A stretch of DNA of 64,000 nt from Flavobacterium sp. (GTDB taxonomy: Bacteria; Bacteroidota; Bacteroidia; Flavobacteriales; Flavobacteriaceae), in contig NZ_JAHEBT010000053.1 of assembly GCF_024642105.1 (NCBI RefSeq), positions 62,001 to 126,000 on the forward strand, written 5' to 3'. Below the pieces are notes generated by a model, which saw only the letters and a program-made list of their open reading frames with translations, had not been told where the DNA came from and made no database searches. Positions 8,121 to 17,474 of this stretch are shown piece after piece (the first letter of the stretch is position 1; every line of letters begins with the position of its first letter). Both the position numbers and the translations under genes were made by a program.

Positions 8121-9815
8121 ATGTTATCAAAACGACTTTCACTTTTTATTGCTATATTTTCATTCCTAAACGGATGGATGGCTTTTTCACAAGAAAAAAC
8201 ACCTTCTAAAGAGGAGATAGCCAAAGAGCTGAAAAGTGCAATTCATTTAATGCGTGAGGGAAGTTATGATAAATCTCTAATTAAATGCAGAAGAATTTTA
8301 CGGAACGCTATTCTTATCAAAGACAATAATTTAATCGCTTCCACTTACAACACCATAGGCGGTAACTTTGATTTATTCTCTAATCCAGAAAAATCTTTCT
8401 TCTACTATAAAAAAGGTTTGATCTATGCTGATAAAACTAACAACTCAAAATTAAAGAACCTACTCCATAATAATTTAGGTAACATCTATTGTTTTGATAA
8501 AAAAGATTACCTAAAAGGAATTGCACATTATAAAAAATCATTAGTATATAGTACTAAAGCACAAGATACTTCTCAATTAGTACTTACCAATCTCAATATT
8601 GCTTGGGCTTTTTTTGATGTCAAAAAATTTGAGCAAGGCTTTCCTTATCTAAAATTTGTTAATACCTATCATCAAAAATATGGTGGTGAATTAACTGAAG
8701 TGGCTTTAAATATGCTCAATGCTGTCTACTTCGGAAATAAAAAAGACCATTTAAAAGCCAAATATTATTTTGAAAAAGCCATTGCTTTAGGAAATTCTGG
8801 AAATGAAAAGTTTGATCTTGCACTTACTCATCAAGAATATGCTAACTATTTGAAATCAATTGGGCAATATAAAGAAGCGTATAAAAATCTATCATTATAC
8901 ACTACTATTACTGACCAAATTAATAATGAAGAAAAACTAAACAACGCAAAAACTGAAGGTCTAAACCTTGAAATAGAAGAATACAAAAGGGAAGTACAAA
9001 AAATAGAAGCCGAATATAAAACACAACAAAAAGTGTTAGCACAAGAAAAAACTACGGCTCAACGAAAATTAATTGCCGTGATTTCCATTTTCCTGATCAG
9101 TATGGTACTTTTATATTTTTACGTCCAGAATTCTAGATTAATTCAGAAGAATCGATTAAACGGGCTTCGAAATAAAATCCAACAAAACATTATTAATGCC
9201 TCATTATCTGGTCAAGAAATGGAACGAAAAAAAATAGCTTCTTTTTTACATGACAACATCAGTGCCTTACTTTCCTCTGCAGGTTTACATTTAAGTGTTT
9301 ATAAGTCAAAAAGTAAAAACTCCAGCAACGAAATTGAAAAAACATTAGCCCTTTTAGGAGAGGCTCACGATAAAGTTCGTGATTTATCACACGAATTAAT
9401 CCCTGCACTTTTAGTGCGATTTGGATTACTCTATGCTCTAGCCGATTTGTGTGAGAAAAATTCCAATTCTATTATTATTTTCGAATATGAAACTGATATT
9501 GACAATCAAAGAAGGTTCCCAGAAGACTTTGAAATCAAAATATACTTCATTATTTCAGAGCTATTAAATAATGTAATGAAACATAGTAATGCCACTATTG
9601 GGAAAGTTGTTCTTCAAGAAAATGGAACTATCTTAAAAATTCAGGTTTTTGATAATGGGAAGGGATTTGATACGAATCAATTTCAAATTTTAGAAGGTTT
9701 TGGAATCAATCAAATTAGAGCGAGAATCAACGCTATGAAAGGAAACCTAATTATTGACTCCAAAATAGATATGGGCACAATTATCACCATTGATGTTCCG
9801 ATCAGTAAAGACTAA
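8121..9815 (+). CDS. TPR-containing histidine kinase (HisKA_3/UhpB class)
   Basis: A 564-residue sensor kinase with a signal peptide (about 1-24), a periplasmic region of tetratricopeptide-like helical repeats (about 30-270), a coiled coil (about 275-310) and one transmembrane helix (about 314-335). The cytoplasmic HisKA_3 dimerisation helix carries phospho-acceptor His377 in FLHDNISALLS. The ATPase domain shows the N-box in ELLNNVMKHSNA and G-box residues in DNGKGFD and GFGINQIRARI. Periplasmic TPR sensors of this kind are common in Bacteroidetes; the ligand is unknown. Its stop codon directly abuts the stop of the next, convergent gene. Confidence 0.9.
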   Translation: MLSKRLSLFIAIFSFLNGWMAFSQEKTPSKEEIAKELKSAIHLMREGSYDKSLIKCRRILRNAILIKDNNLIASTYNTIGGNFDLFSNPEKSFFYYKKGLIYADKTNNSKLKNLLHNNLGNIYCFDKKDYLKGIAHYKKSLVYSTKAQDTSQLVLTNLNIAWAFFDVKKFEQGFPYLKFVNTYHQKYGGELTEVALNMLNAVYFGNKKDHLKAKYYFEKAIALGNSGNEKFDLALTHQEYANYLKSIGQYKEAYKNLSLYTTITDQINNEEKLNNAKTEGLNLEIEEYKREVQKIEAEYKTQQKVLAQEKTTAQRKLIAVISIFLISMVLLYFYVQNSRLIQKNRLNGLRNKIQQNIINASLSGQEMERKKIASFLHDNISALLSSAGLHLSVYKSKSKNSSNEIEKTLALLGEAHDKVRDLSHELIPALLVRFGLLYALADLCEKNSNSIIIFEYETDIDNQRRFPEDFEIKIYFIISELLNNVMKHSNATIGKVVLQENGTILKIQVFDNGKGFDTNQFQILEGFGINQIRARINAMKGNLIIDSKIDMGTIITIDVPISKD

Positions 9816-10313
9816 TTACACCATTTTCTCGATTTCAATTATTTCTAAATCTTTGATTGCTTCTCCGTCAATTACGAATCGTAACATCGTTCGTACCTGA
9901 TGAAAACCGCTTTTACCAGCTGCGCCTGGATTCATGTGTAACAAATTATGCTTTTTATCAAATTGTACTTTTAAAATATGGGAGTGTCCACAAATCAATA
10001 ATTTAGGAGGATTTTGTGCCAATTCGGCGCGAATAGCCGGGTTGTATTTTCCTGGATAACCGCCAATATGAGTAATCCAAACCGAAACTCCTTCGCACAG
10101 AAACCGATTGTGTAACGGAAATTCTAAGCGGGCTTGAGCATCATCAATATTACCATAGACTGCTCGTAATGGTTTCATTTTTTTGATTGTATCAGTCACT
10201 ACTAGGTCGCCAATATCTCCTGCATGCCAAACTTCATCTGCTTGAGCGACATATTTTAAAATCATGTCGTCAATATGGCTGTGCGTATCGGAAAGTAAGA
10301 GAATTTTTTTCAT
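9816..10313 (-). CDS. YfcE/MJ0936-type metallophosphoesterase
   Basis: A 165-residue cytoplasmic phosphodiesterase of the calcineurin-like superfamily. Metal-binding motifs are visible in order: SDTHSHID near the N-terminus, HAGDIGD, GNID, GHSH and HMNPG(A)AG. Size and motifs fit the small YfcE/MJ0936 group, whose natural substrate is uncertain. A TTG at 10320-10322 would add three residues; I start at ATG 10313, giving MKKILLLSDTHSH, the usual start of the family. It is divergent from truA and converges with no gap on the histidine kinase. Confidence 0.85.
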   Translation of the reverse strand: MKKILLLSDTHSHIDDMILKYVAQADEVWHAGDIGDLVVTDTIKKMKPLRAVYGNIDDAQARLEFPLHNRFLCEGVSVWITHIGGYPGKYNPAIRAELAQNPPKLLICGHSHILKVQFDKKHNLLHMNPGAAGKSGFHQVRTMLRFVIDGEAIKDLEIIEIEKMV

Positions 10314-10389
10314 GCAACCCAACTAATTCCGCCAAAGTTAACACTTAAAACGCGATAAAAAAAGCCTTGAAGAACTTCCTATTTTAGGC

Positions 10390-10419
10390 TTTGCCCAACC
10401 TAAAAACTTTGTACCTTTG
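10390..10419 (+). promoter_or_regulatory. truA promoter (-33 and -7 boxes)
   Basis: TTTG (10390-10393), an 18-base spacer, and TACCTTTG (10412-10419) make a full match to the Bacteroidetes primary-sigma promoter, 26 bases before the truA start. Confidence 0.7.
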
Positions 10420-10445
10420 GAACTTCAACTTTGTGACGATTCAAC

Positions 10446-11201
10446 TTGAGATATTTTATACATTTAGCTTATAACGGGACACCTTACCATGGCTGGCAAA
10501 TACAGCCTAACGCTGCTTCTGTTCAAGAAACCTTGAACAAAGCATTTTCTGTCTTGTTACAGTCTGAAATCAATTTAATGGGAGCCGGACGCACAGACAC
10601 GGGGGTTCATGCCAAAGAAATGTATGCTCATTTTGATTTCGAGCCTTCTTTTGATATTCCGAACTTAGTCCATAAACTCAATTCCTTTTTACCAAAAGAC
10701 ATTGTGATTTACGATATTATTCCCGTTCACGATGAAGCACATACTCGATTTGATGCCACCAAAAGAACCTACGAATACCACATTCATCAATTCAAAAATC
10801 CGTTTTTACACGAATTAAGTTGGTATTTTCATCAACCTTTAGATGTTGACTTGATGAACCAAGCAGCACAATTATTATTTAACTATACTGATTTTGAGTG
10901 TTTTTCTAAAGTCAATACCGATGTAAATACGTTTGATTGTACTATTTTTGAAGCGTATTGGACTCGAGGTGTAGCCAATCAAGAAAACAATCAACTTGTA
11001 TTTACAATTTCAGCCAATCGTTTCTTAAGAAACATGGTACGTTCTATTGTAGGAACCTTAGTCAATGTAGGTTTACATAAAATCACACTAGACGATTTTA
11101 CAAAAATTATAGAAAGCAAAAGCAGGGAAAAAGCAGGATTCTCGGTTCCGGCACACGGACTGTATTTAACTAAAATAGAATACGATTACATTAGTCAATA
11201 G
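10446..11201 (+). CDS. truA: tRNA pseudouridine(38-40) synthase TruA
   Basis: A 251-residue enzyme that isomerises uridines 38-40 in the tRNA anticodon arm. The N-terminus MRYFIHLAYNGTPYHGWQIQ and the catalytic-aspartate motif GAGRTDTGVHA are diagnostic, with SANRFLRNMVRSIVG in the C-terminal half. The start is a TTG: no ATG precedes the conserved RYFIHLAYNG block, and the family normally begins at this point. Eleven bases separate it from the ABC transporter gene, so the two are probably cotranscribed. Confidence 0.93.
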   Translation: MRYFIHLAYNGTPYHGWQIQPNAASVQETLNKAFSVLLQSEINLMGAGRTDTGVHAKEMYAHFDFEPSFDIPNLVHKLNSFLPKDIVIYDIIPVHDEAHTRFDATKRTYEYHIHQFKNPFLHELSWYFHQPLDVDLMNQAAQLLFNYTDFECFSKVNTDVNTFDCTIFEAYWTRGVANQENNQLVFTISANRFLRNMVRSIVGTLVNVGLHKITLDDFTKIIESKSREKAGFSVPAHGLYLTKIEYDYISQ

Positions 11202-11212
11202 CTTAAACAAAT

Positions 11213-12967
11213 ATGAAAGCAAAAGCATTCGATACTCGATTATTCAAACGAATTTTAAAATACACTAAACCGTACCAATTGCGTTTTAGAGGAGTTATTG
11301 TATATGCTATTTCACTATCCATTTTTGCGGCTTTACGTCCGTATTTATTGAAGCAAACGGTAGATGGCTACATCAAAACACACGATCAACAAGGACTTTT
11401 ATTGTACATCGCCTTTATGGGAATTGTGCTTTTAGCCGAGGTTTTTTCGCAATACTATTTTGTGTATTGGGCGAATTGGTTAGGACAAGATATTGTGAAA
11501 GACATTAGAACCAAACTCTTCAAACACTTGCTAAGTTTCAGGATGAAGTATTTTGACCATGTACCTGTGGGGCAACTAGTGACTCGTTCTGTATCCGATA
11601 TCGAAGCTATTGCCCGCATCTTTAGTCAAGGACTTTTTATGATTATTAGTGATTTGATGAAGATGGTGGTCGTATTAGTTTTCATGTTCTATATGAACTG
11701 GAAATTAACATGGATTGTGATAGTCGCTATGCCAATTTTGGTTTTCTTTACCCGAATATTCCAACGCAAAATGCAGGTAGCTTTTGAAGAAGTACGAACC
11801 GAAATTGCCAACATGAATTCCTTTGTGCAAGAACGTGTTACGGGAATGAAAATTGTACAATTATTCAACCGAGAAGATATTGAATTTGACAAGTTCAAAA
11901 ACATCAACGACAAGCACCGAAAAGCGTGGATTAAAACAATTCTATATAACTCCATCTTCTTCCCTATTGCCGACATTATTTCGTCATTAACCTTAGGTTT
12001 TATTGTCTTATATGGCGGTTTCAAAATTTTAAATGGTGATGCTTTTACCACTTTTGGAGATCTATTTTCATACACAATGTTCATCGGAATGTTATTCAAT
12101 CCGTTGCGTCAAATTGCAGATAAATTCAACGAAATGCAATTGGGAATGATTGCTGCCAATCGTGTTTTTGACATTTTGGACACCCAAGACCAAATTCAGG
12201 ATACAGGAACTATTGAAGCACCTATTTTTGATGGAACGATTGAATTTAAAGACGTTCGTTTTGGCTACATTCCAAACGAAGAGGTAATTAAAGGAATTGA
12301 TTTAGAAGTCAAAGCAGGTCAAACTATCGCCATTGTAGGCTCTACGGGAGCCGGAAAATCAACCATTATCAATTTATTGAATCGTTTTTACGAAATCAAC
12401 AGTGGAACAATTTGTATAGACCACCATAACATCGAAAATTATACTTTGGATTCCCTGCGCAAGCAAATTGCAGTAGTTTTACAAGACGTTTTCTTGTTTG
12501 CAGATACCATTTACAATAACATTACGCTCAACAATCCAGCGATTTCTCGCGAAGAAGTTTTGGCTGCAGCCAAAAAAATTGGGGTACATGATTTCATCAT
12601 GAGTTTGCCTGACAATTATGATTTTGATGTAAAAGAACGAGGTGTAATGCTGTCTTCCGGACAACGCCAATTGATTGCTTTTTTACGCGCTTTTGTGAGT
12701 AATCCAAGTATTTTGATTTTGGACGAAGCCACCTCTTCTATCGACACCTATTCAGAAGAATTGATACAGCGCGCTACCGAAACTATTACCGAAGGCCGAA
12801 CTTCTATTGTAATTGCTCACCGATTAGCCACCATTGTCAATGCCGACAAAATTGTGGTGATGGACAAAGGATTAATTGTAGAAGAAGGTACGCATCAAGA
12901 ACTAATTAACAGAGAAACTGGTTACTACAAAAACTTGTACGACTCGCAATTTTCAGTAGCTAATTAA
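11213..12967 (+). CDS. MsbA-like ABC exporter (fused permease and ATPase)
   Basis: A 584-residue half-transporter. The N-terminal type I exporter domain has six transmembrane segments (about residues 20-310). The nucleotide-binding domain (about 340-580) shows Walker A GSTGAGKST, the Q-loop VLQD, a signature LSSGQRQL, Walker B ILILDEATSSID and the H-loop IAHRLAT. It should act as a homodimer, or as a heterodimer with another half, exporting lipids or hydrophobic compounds; the substrate is not readable. It is not close to the second exporter at 20202-21980. It probably shares the truA transcript. Confidence 0.88.
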   Translation: MKAKAFDTRLFKRILKYTKPYQLRFRGVIVYAISLSIFAALRPYLLKQTVDGYIKTHDQQGLLLYIAFMGIVLLAEVFSQYYFVYWANWLGQDIVKDIRTKLFKHLLSFRMKYFDHVPVGQLVTRSVSDIEAIARIFSQGLFMIISDLMKMVVVLVFMFYMNWKLTWIVIVAMPILVFFTRIFQRKMQVAFEEVRTEIANMNSFVQERVTGMKIVQLFNREDIEFDKFKNINDKHRKAWIKTILYNSIFFPIADIISSLTLGFIVLYGGFKILNGDAFTTFGDLFSYTMFIGMLFNPLRQIADKFNEMQLGMIAANRVFDILDTQDQIQDTGTIEAPIFDGTIEFKDVRFGYIPNEEVIKGIDLEVKAGQTIAIVGSTGAGKSTIINLLNRFYEINSGTICIDHHNIENYTLDSLRKQIAVVLQDVFLFADTIYNNITLNNPAISREEVLAAAKKIGVHDFIMSLPDNYDFDVKERGVMLSSGQRQLIAFLRAFVSNPSILILDEATSSIDTYSEELIQRATETITEGRTSIVIAHRLATIVNADKIVVMDKGLIVEEGTHQELINRETGYYKNLYDSQFSVAN

Positions 12968-13101
12968 GACCAAATAGGGTTTACATTCTGTTGCTTTTTT
13001 TTAAATTTTGTTAGTTTTTGACTTTCTGGGTTTGAAAATTTCACAAAACAGAATAATTCCTTAAATTCGCAGCATCAATTAATATAGATAAACTTATACA
13101 C

Positions 13102-14490
13102 ATGAAATACGATATTATAGTTTTAGGAAGTGGACCTGGGGGATATGTTACTGCCATCAGAGCCTCACAATTAGGCTTTAAAGTAGCTGTAATCGAAAAA
13201 GAAAATCTAGGTGGAGTTTGCTTGAACTGGGGATGTATCCCAACGAAAGCGTTACTTAAATCAGCTCAAGTTTTTGATTATTTAAAACACGCTTCTGACT
13301 ACGGATTGACTGTTTCATCTTTTGATAAAGATTTCTCTGCGGTAGTAAACCGTTCTAGAGGAGTGGCTGAAGGAATGAGCAAAGGAGTACAATTCTTGAT
13401 GAAAAAAAATAAAATCGACGTTATTGATGGTTTTGGTAAAATCAAACCAGGCAAAAAAGTGGATGTAACAGATAAAGACGGTAAAGTAACTGAATACAGC
13501 GCAGACCACATCATTTTGGCTACTGGAGCACGTTCTCGCGAATTACCAAACTTACCTCAAGATGGTGTAAAAGTAATTGGATACCGTCAAGCAATGACCT
13601 TACCAAAACAACCAAAATCCATGATTATCGTAGGTTCTGGAGCGATTGGAATTGAATTTGCGCATTTTTACAACTCTATGGGAACGGAAGTGACTATTGT
13701 AGAATTCATGCCCAACATTGTTCCTGTTGAAGACGAAGACATTTCAAAACAAATGGAACGTTCGATGAAAAAAGCGGGAGTTAATATTATGACTAACGCT
13801 TCTGTAGAAAAAATTGATACTTCTGGAAAAGGAGTAAAAGCATTTGTTAAAACAGCTAAAGGAGAAGAAGTTCTAGAGGCTGATATTTTACTTTCTGCTG
13901 TAGGTATTAAAACTAATATTGAAAATATCGGTCTAGAAGAAGTAGGTATTGCTACTGATAGAGATAAAATCTTAGTTAACGCTTACAATCAAACGAATAT
14001 TCCTGGTTATTATGCCATTGGAGATATTACTCCTGGGCAAGCTTTGGCTCACGTAGCTTCTGCTGAAGGTATTAATTGTGTGGAAAAAATTGCGGGATTG
14101 CACGTAGAACCAATTGATTACGGAAACGTTCCAGGTTGTACCTATGCTACTCCAGAAATTGCTTCTGTTGGTTTGACTGAAAAAGCGGCTAAAGAAAAAG
14201 GATACGAATTGAAAATTGGTAAATTTCCATTTTCAGCTTCAGGAAAAGCAAAAGCAGCAGGAGCCGCAGATGGTTTTGTAAAAGTAATTTTCGACGCCAA
14301 ATACGGAGAATGGTTAGGATGTCACATGATTGGAGCTGGTGTTACAGATATGATTGCTGAGGCAGTTGTAGCTCGTAAATTGGAAACAACAGGACACGAA
14401 ATCTTAAAAGCAATTCACCCACACCCTACAATGAGTGAGGCGGTAATGGAAGCTGTAGCAGATGCATACGGGGAAGTGATTCACTTGTAA
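13102..14490 (+). CDS. lpdA: Dihydrolipoyl dehydrogenase (E3)
   Basis: A 462-residue FAD flavoprotein that reoxidises dihydrolipoamide in 2-oxo-acid dehydrogenase and glycine-cleavage complexes. It shows the FAD-binding GSGPGGYVTAIRA, the redox disulfide CLNWGCIPTK, the NAD-binding GSGAIGIEFAHF, and the C-terminal active-site HPHPTMSEA with its catalytic His. Length is normal. It is monocistronic, with no E1 or E2 gene beside it, so it probably serves several complexes. A strong terminator follows. Confidence 0.95.
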   Translation: MKYDIIVLGSGPGGYVTAIRASQLGFKVAVIEKENLGGVCLNWGCIPTKALLKSAQVFDYLKHASDYGLTVSSFDKDFSAVVNRSRGVAEGMSKGVQFLMKKNKIDVIDGFGKIKPGKKVDVTDKDGKVTEYSADHIILATGARSRELPNLPQDGVKVIGYRQAMTLPKQPKSMIIVGSGAIGIEFAHFYNSMGTEVTIVEFMPNIVPVEDEDISKQMERSMKKAGVNIMTNASVEKIDTSGKGVKAFVKTAKGEEVLEADILLSAVGIKTNIENIGLEEVGIATDRDKILVNAYNQTNIPGYYAIGDITPGQALAHVASAEGINCVEKIAGLHVEPIDYGNVPGCTYATPEIASVGLTEKAAKEKGYELKIGKFPFSASGKAKAAGAADGFVKVIFDAKYGEWLGCHMIGAGVTDMIAEAVVARKLETTGHEILKAIHPHPTMSEAVMEAVADAYGEVIHL

Positions 14491-14510
14491 TCAATACTTT
14501 TGTTTATTAT

Positions 14511-14549
14511 AAACCCCGATGGAATTATTTCTTTCGGGGTTATTTTTTT
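14511..14549 (+). terminator. Terminator of lpdA
   Basis: AACCCCGA (14512-14519) pairs with TCGGGGTT (14534-14541), followed by a T-rich run. The hairpin lies just before the cysK leader. Confidence 0.8.
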
Positions 14550-14584
14550 ACTTATCTTTATATACAACGAATAAAAAAACTACC

Positions 14585-15499
14585 ATGCAATACAACAACA
14601 TATTAGAAACTATTGGCAACACGCCACACATCAAAGTAAATCGCCTTTTTGGTGAGAACAAAAACGTTTGGATTAAACTCGAACGTGCTAATCCAGGAGC
14701 AAGTATCAAAGACAGAATTGCATTGGCTATGATTGAAGATGCTGAAGCAAAAGGATTATTGCAAAAAGACAGCACCATTATTGAAGCCACTTCTGGCAAT
14801 ACTGGAATTGGTTTAGCCATGGTAGCAGCCGTAAAAGGGTATCGATTGATTTTGGTAATGCCCGAATCGATGTCGGTAGAACGAAGACGATTAATGAGCA
14901 TTTACGGCGCTGAATTTGTGCTTACACCTCGTGAAAAAGGCATGAAAGGGGCTATTGAAAAAGCACAAGAATTGACTGCTGAAATTCCTCACGCTTGGTC
15001 TCCACTTCAATTTGAAAATCCTGCTAATATTGAGGTACATAAAAAAACTACCGCGCAAGAAATCATCAAGGCTTTTCCTAACGGTCTAGACTATTTGATT
15101 ACAGGAGTTGGAACAGGCGGACACATAACAGGTTGTGCTGAAATTTTAAAAGCACATTATCCTAACTTACACGTTTTTGCTGTAGAACCTGAAGCCTCAC
15201 CTGTAATTAGTGGCGGCTCACCAGCTCCCCACCCTATTCAAGGTATTGGCGCTGGATTTATTCCAACTAATTTACATACCGAAGTATTGGACGGAACCAT
15301 TCAAGTGAGCAAAGACGAGGCTTTTAACTTTGCTCAAAGAGCAGCCAAAGAAGAAGGAATTTTATTAGGTATTTCATCGGGAGCCTCTTTAGCAGCTGTA
15401 GCCAAAAAAATAAGTGAGATTCCAGCAGATGCAACCGTGCTTACTTTTTGCTATGACACGGGAGAGCGTTACTTAAGTATTGAAGGATTATTTGAATAA
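14585..15499 (+). CDS. cysK: Cysteine synthase (O-acetylserine sulfhydrylase)
   Basis: A 304-residue PLP enzyme that makes cysteine from O-acetylserine and sulfide. Lys42 in NPGASIKDR is the Schiff-base lysine; [10 protein letters not shown] binds substrate, and GVGTGGH plus ISSGAS bind the PLP phosphate. [12 protein letters not shown] is CysK-like, although CysM is not excluded. An upstream GTG/ATG-type start at 14519 would place 22 residues on top of the lpdA terminator, so I start at ATG 14585 ([14 protein letters not shown]), which matches the family N-terminus. No partner serine acetyltransferase is adjacent. Confidence 0.9.
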   Translation: MQYNNILETIGNTPHIKVNRLFGENKNVWIKLERANPGASIKDRIALAMIEDAEAKGLLQKDSTIIEATSGNTGIGLAMVAAVKGYRLILVMPESMSVERRRLMSIYGAEFVLTPREKGMKGAIEKAQELTAEIPHAWSPLQFENPANIEVHKKTTAQEIIKAFPNGLDYLITGVGTGGHITGCAEILKAHYPNLHVFAVEPEASPVISGGSPAPHPIQGIGAGFIPTNLHTEVLDGTIQVSKDEAFNFAQRAAKEEGILLGISSGASLAAVAKKISEIPADATVLTFCYDTGERYLSIEGLFE

Positions 15500-15521
15500 A
15501 TCTATCCATTCTATAAAACAT

Positions 15522-15556
15522 AAAAACCGATTGTTTAAAAACAGTCGGTTTTTTTA
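15522..15556 (+). terminator. Terminator of cysK
   Basis: AACCGATTGT pairs with ACAGTCGGTT (one G-T pair) around a TTAAAA loop, followed by a T-run. Confidence 0.8.
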
Positions 15557-15583
15557 TGCAACAAGTTTAACATTATCCTAGAA

Positions 15584-15625
15584 TTTGCAAAACGTTATAA
15601 AAGTTCCGTATCTTTCGTAGATACG
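15584..15625 (+). promoter_or_regulatory. Promoter with overlapping palindrome before the NTF2-like gene
   Basis: TTTG (15584-15587), 21 bases, then TATCTTTC (15609-15616) resembles the Bacteroidetes promoter. The -7 box lies in a perfect 7-bp inverted repeat, CGTATCT (15607-15613) and AGATACG (15619-15625), so an operator or a 5' hairpin is possible. Confidence 0.4.
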
Positions 15626-15649
15626 AATTAACCACTAATCTATCTTATT

Positions 15650-16096
15650 ATGAAATGGAAAGCCGCATTGAGTTTAATCATTAGCATCACCTCTTTTGCT
15701 TATTCTCAAAAAATAGACGAAGAAGCTGCTATCAAAAAATTATTAGAAAAAGAATCATCAACTTGGCGTGCCAAAGACGTAAAAGGACATACTGATTGTT
15801 GGCACGTTCAACCTTATAGCCGAATCTTAGTTTCTTTGCCTAATGGACAAACTATAGACGTTCCTCCTACGGCCATGCAAAATGAAAAACCAGAAAGTAT
15901 GGGAAATGGCGGATTTGCAGTAAACTCTAATTACAAAATGAGCATCCACAAAAATAATGCTTGGGTAAGCCATGACGAATTATCCACCGATGCAGAAGGA
16001 AAACGCACTTGGTCTTATGAAATTCGACTATTAGAAAAAATCAAAGGACAATGGAAACTAGTAGGACAATCACTTCATATTTATAAAAAAGAATAA
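15650..16096 (+). CDS. Secreted NTF2/SnoaL-like protein
   Basis: 148 residues with a signal peptide (cleavage likely after FAYSQ). The mature part begins with helices around EEAAIKKLLEKESSTWRAKD and contains a Trp/His-rich segment CWHVQPYS. It ends in strands WSYEIRLLEKIKGQWKLVGQ, a pattern typical of the NTF2-like (SnoaL/DUF4440) cone fold. No catalytic residue set can be assigned and the ligand is unknown. It is a single-gene unit with its own palindromic promoter. Confidence 0.65.
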   Translation: MKWKAALSLIISITSFAYSQKIDEEAAIKKLLEKESSTWRAKDVKGHTDCWHVQPYSRILVSLPNGQTIDVPPTAMQNEKPESMGNGGFAVNSNYKMSIHKNNAWVSHDELSTDAEGKRTWSYEIRLLEKIKGQWKLVGQSLHIYKKE

Positions 16097-16159
16097 AATA
16101 GTATCCAATTTATTCCTATTTTTATACCAATTAGTACCAATTAACTCCAAAATATAGTC

Positions 16160-17386
16160 ATGAAAATAGCTCTTTTTTCAAACGAATTTCCACCTCATAT
16201 TTATGGTGGAGCCGGTGTACACATTGATTTTTTAAGTCAAGAATTGTCCAAATTAGGCGAAGTAGAAGTGCGTTGTTTTGGAGAACAATCGGAGAATAAT
16301 GCGAATATGCACGTACAAGGCATTAGCGCTTGTTTGAACAAAATGGAAGAACCTTCCAATTCGCATATCAAAATGTTTCATAATTTGAGTCGAAATGTGG
16401 AAATGTCACAAGCTACTCCTCAGGCTGATATTATTCATTGCCACACTTGGTACACGCATTTGGCAGGCGTTTTCACTCGCGAATTAGTACAAGTTCCATT
16501 GATTTTGACTACACACAGTTTGGAAACACATCGTCCTTGGAAAGTGGAGCAATTAGGCAACGGTTATTTTCTGTCCCGTTGGATTGAAGATACTGCTTAC
16601 AAAACTGCCGACGGTGTCATAGCGGTGAGCGAACAAATGAAACAGGATGTTATCGAAGCCTATAATGTAGCTCCCGAAAAAGTGACCGTAATTCATAACG
16701 GCATTGATCCTGAGTTTTACCAACCTACATTTGACCAAAGCCTTTTGTTAGAATACGGCATCAATCCCGATATTCCTTTTGTTTTATTTGTGGGACGAAT
16801 AACTCGTCAAAAAGGAATTTCTCAACTCATCAATGCTGCAAAGTATTTCACTCCAAATTGCCAAGTCGTACTTTGTGCTGGAGCGCCAGACACCCCCGAA
16901 ATTGCAGCTGAAACAGAAGCTTTAATAAGTGAATTACAATCGCAACGAGAAGGTGTTATCTTAATTTCAGAAATGCTACCTCGCGAAAAAATAAAAGTAC
17001 TTTACAGTCATGCTCGAGTGTTTGCATGCCCTTCTTTATACGAACCTTTTGGTATCATCAATTTAGAAGCAATGTCTTGCGAAACTCCCGTTGTTGGAAG
17101 TGCTGTTGGTGGTATTCCTGAAATCATTGTGGAAGGCGAAACAGGTCATTTAATTCCGCTAGAAAGTGTTTCGAGAACCGATTTCAATCCGGCGCGCCCT
17201 GAAGAATTCCAAAAACAATTCGCGGCAAAAATTAATATTTTACTAGAAGATGAGACTTTGGCTATCCAAATGGGAAAAGCAGGTCGCAAAAGAGTTTTAG
17301 AAAAATTCAGCTGGGAATCTATTGCTAAAACTACTTTTGATTACTATCAAGAAGTGATCAATCGTTTTGAAAAAGAAAAAGCATAA
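16160..17386 (+). CDS. glgA: GT4-family glycogen synthase (Corynebacterium type)
   Basis: A 408-residue glycosyltransferase of GT-B fold. The start MKIALFSNEFPPHIYGGAGVH and the C-terminal block YEPFGIINLEAMSCETPVVG, with the E-x7-E nucleotide-sugar motif, place it in GT4. The N-terminal pattern resembles the actinobacterial glycogen synthase group (GlgA/GlgM), not the GT5 bacterial GlgA. In actinobacteria relatives make maltose-1-phosphate or extend alpha-glucans from ADP-glucose. No glgB, glgC or glgP is adjacent, so a glycogen role is family-level inference. Confidence 0.72.
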   Translation: MKIALFSNEFPPHIYGGAGVHIDFLSQELSKLGEVEVRCFGEQSENNANMHVQGISACLNKMEEPSNSHIKMFHNLSRNVEMSQATPQADIIHCHTWYTHLAGVFTRELVQVPLILTTHSLETHRPWKVEQLGNGYFLSRWIEDTAYKTADGVIAVSEQMKQDVIEAYNVAPEKVTVIHNGIDPEFYQPTFDQSLLLEYGINPDIPFVLFVGRITRQKGISQLINAAKYFTPNCQVVLCAGAPDTPEIAAETEALISELQSQREGVILISEMLPREKIKVLYSHARVFACPSLYEPFGIINLEAMSCETPVVGSAVGGIPEIIVEGETGHLIPLESVSRTDFNPARPEEFQKQFAAKINILLEDETLAIQMGKAGRKRVLEKFSWESIAKTTFDYYQEVINRFEKEKA

Positions 17387-17448
17387 TATTCTTCTTTGAG
17401 ATTGTCTCAATCTATCCAACTACATTAAAAAAATCTGCGGCAAAATAG

Positions 17449-17456
17449 TACCTTTG
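17449..17456 (+). promoter_or_regulatory. Promoter -7 box of pepT
   Basis: TACCTTTG fits TAnnTTTG. A TTG start at 17454 would lie inside this box, which supports ATG 17475 as the pepT start. Confidence 0.6.
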
Positions 17457-17474
17457 CCTCAAAATAATATTGCC

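Noticed and set aside
12968..13101. Strong shared operator before lpdA
   Set aside because: ACATTCTGTT resembles the gltB/lysA element but the palindrome is incomplete and the second half-site is too far; mentioned only as a weak relative.
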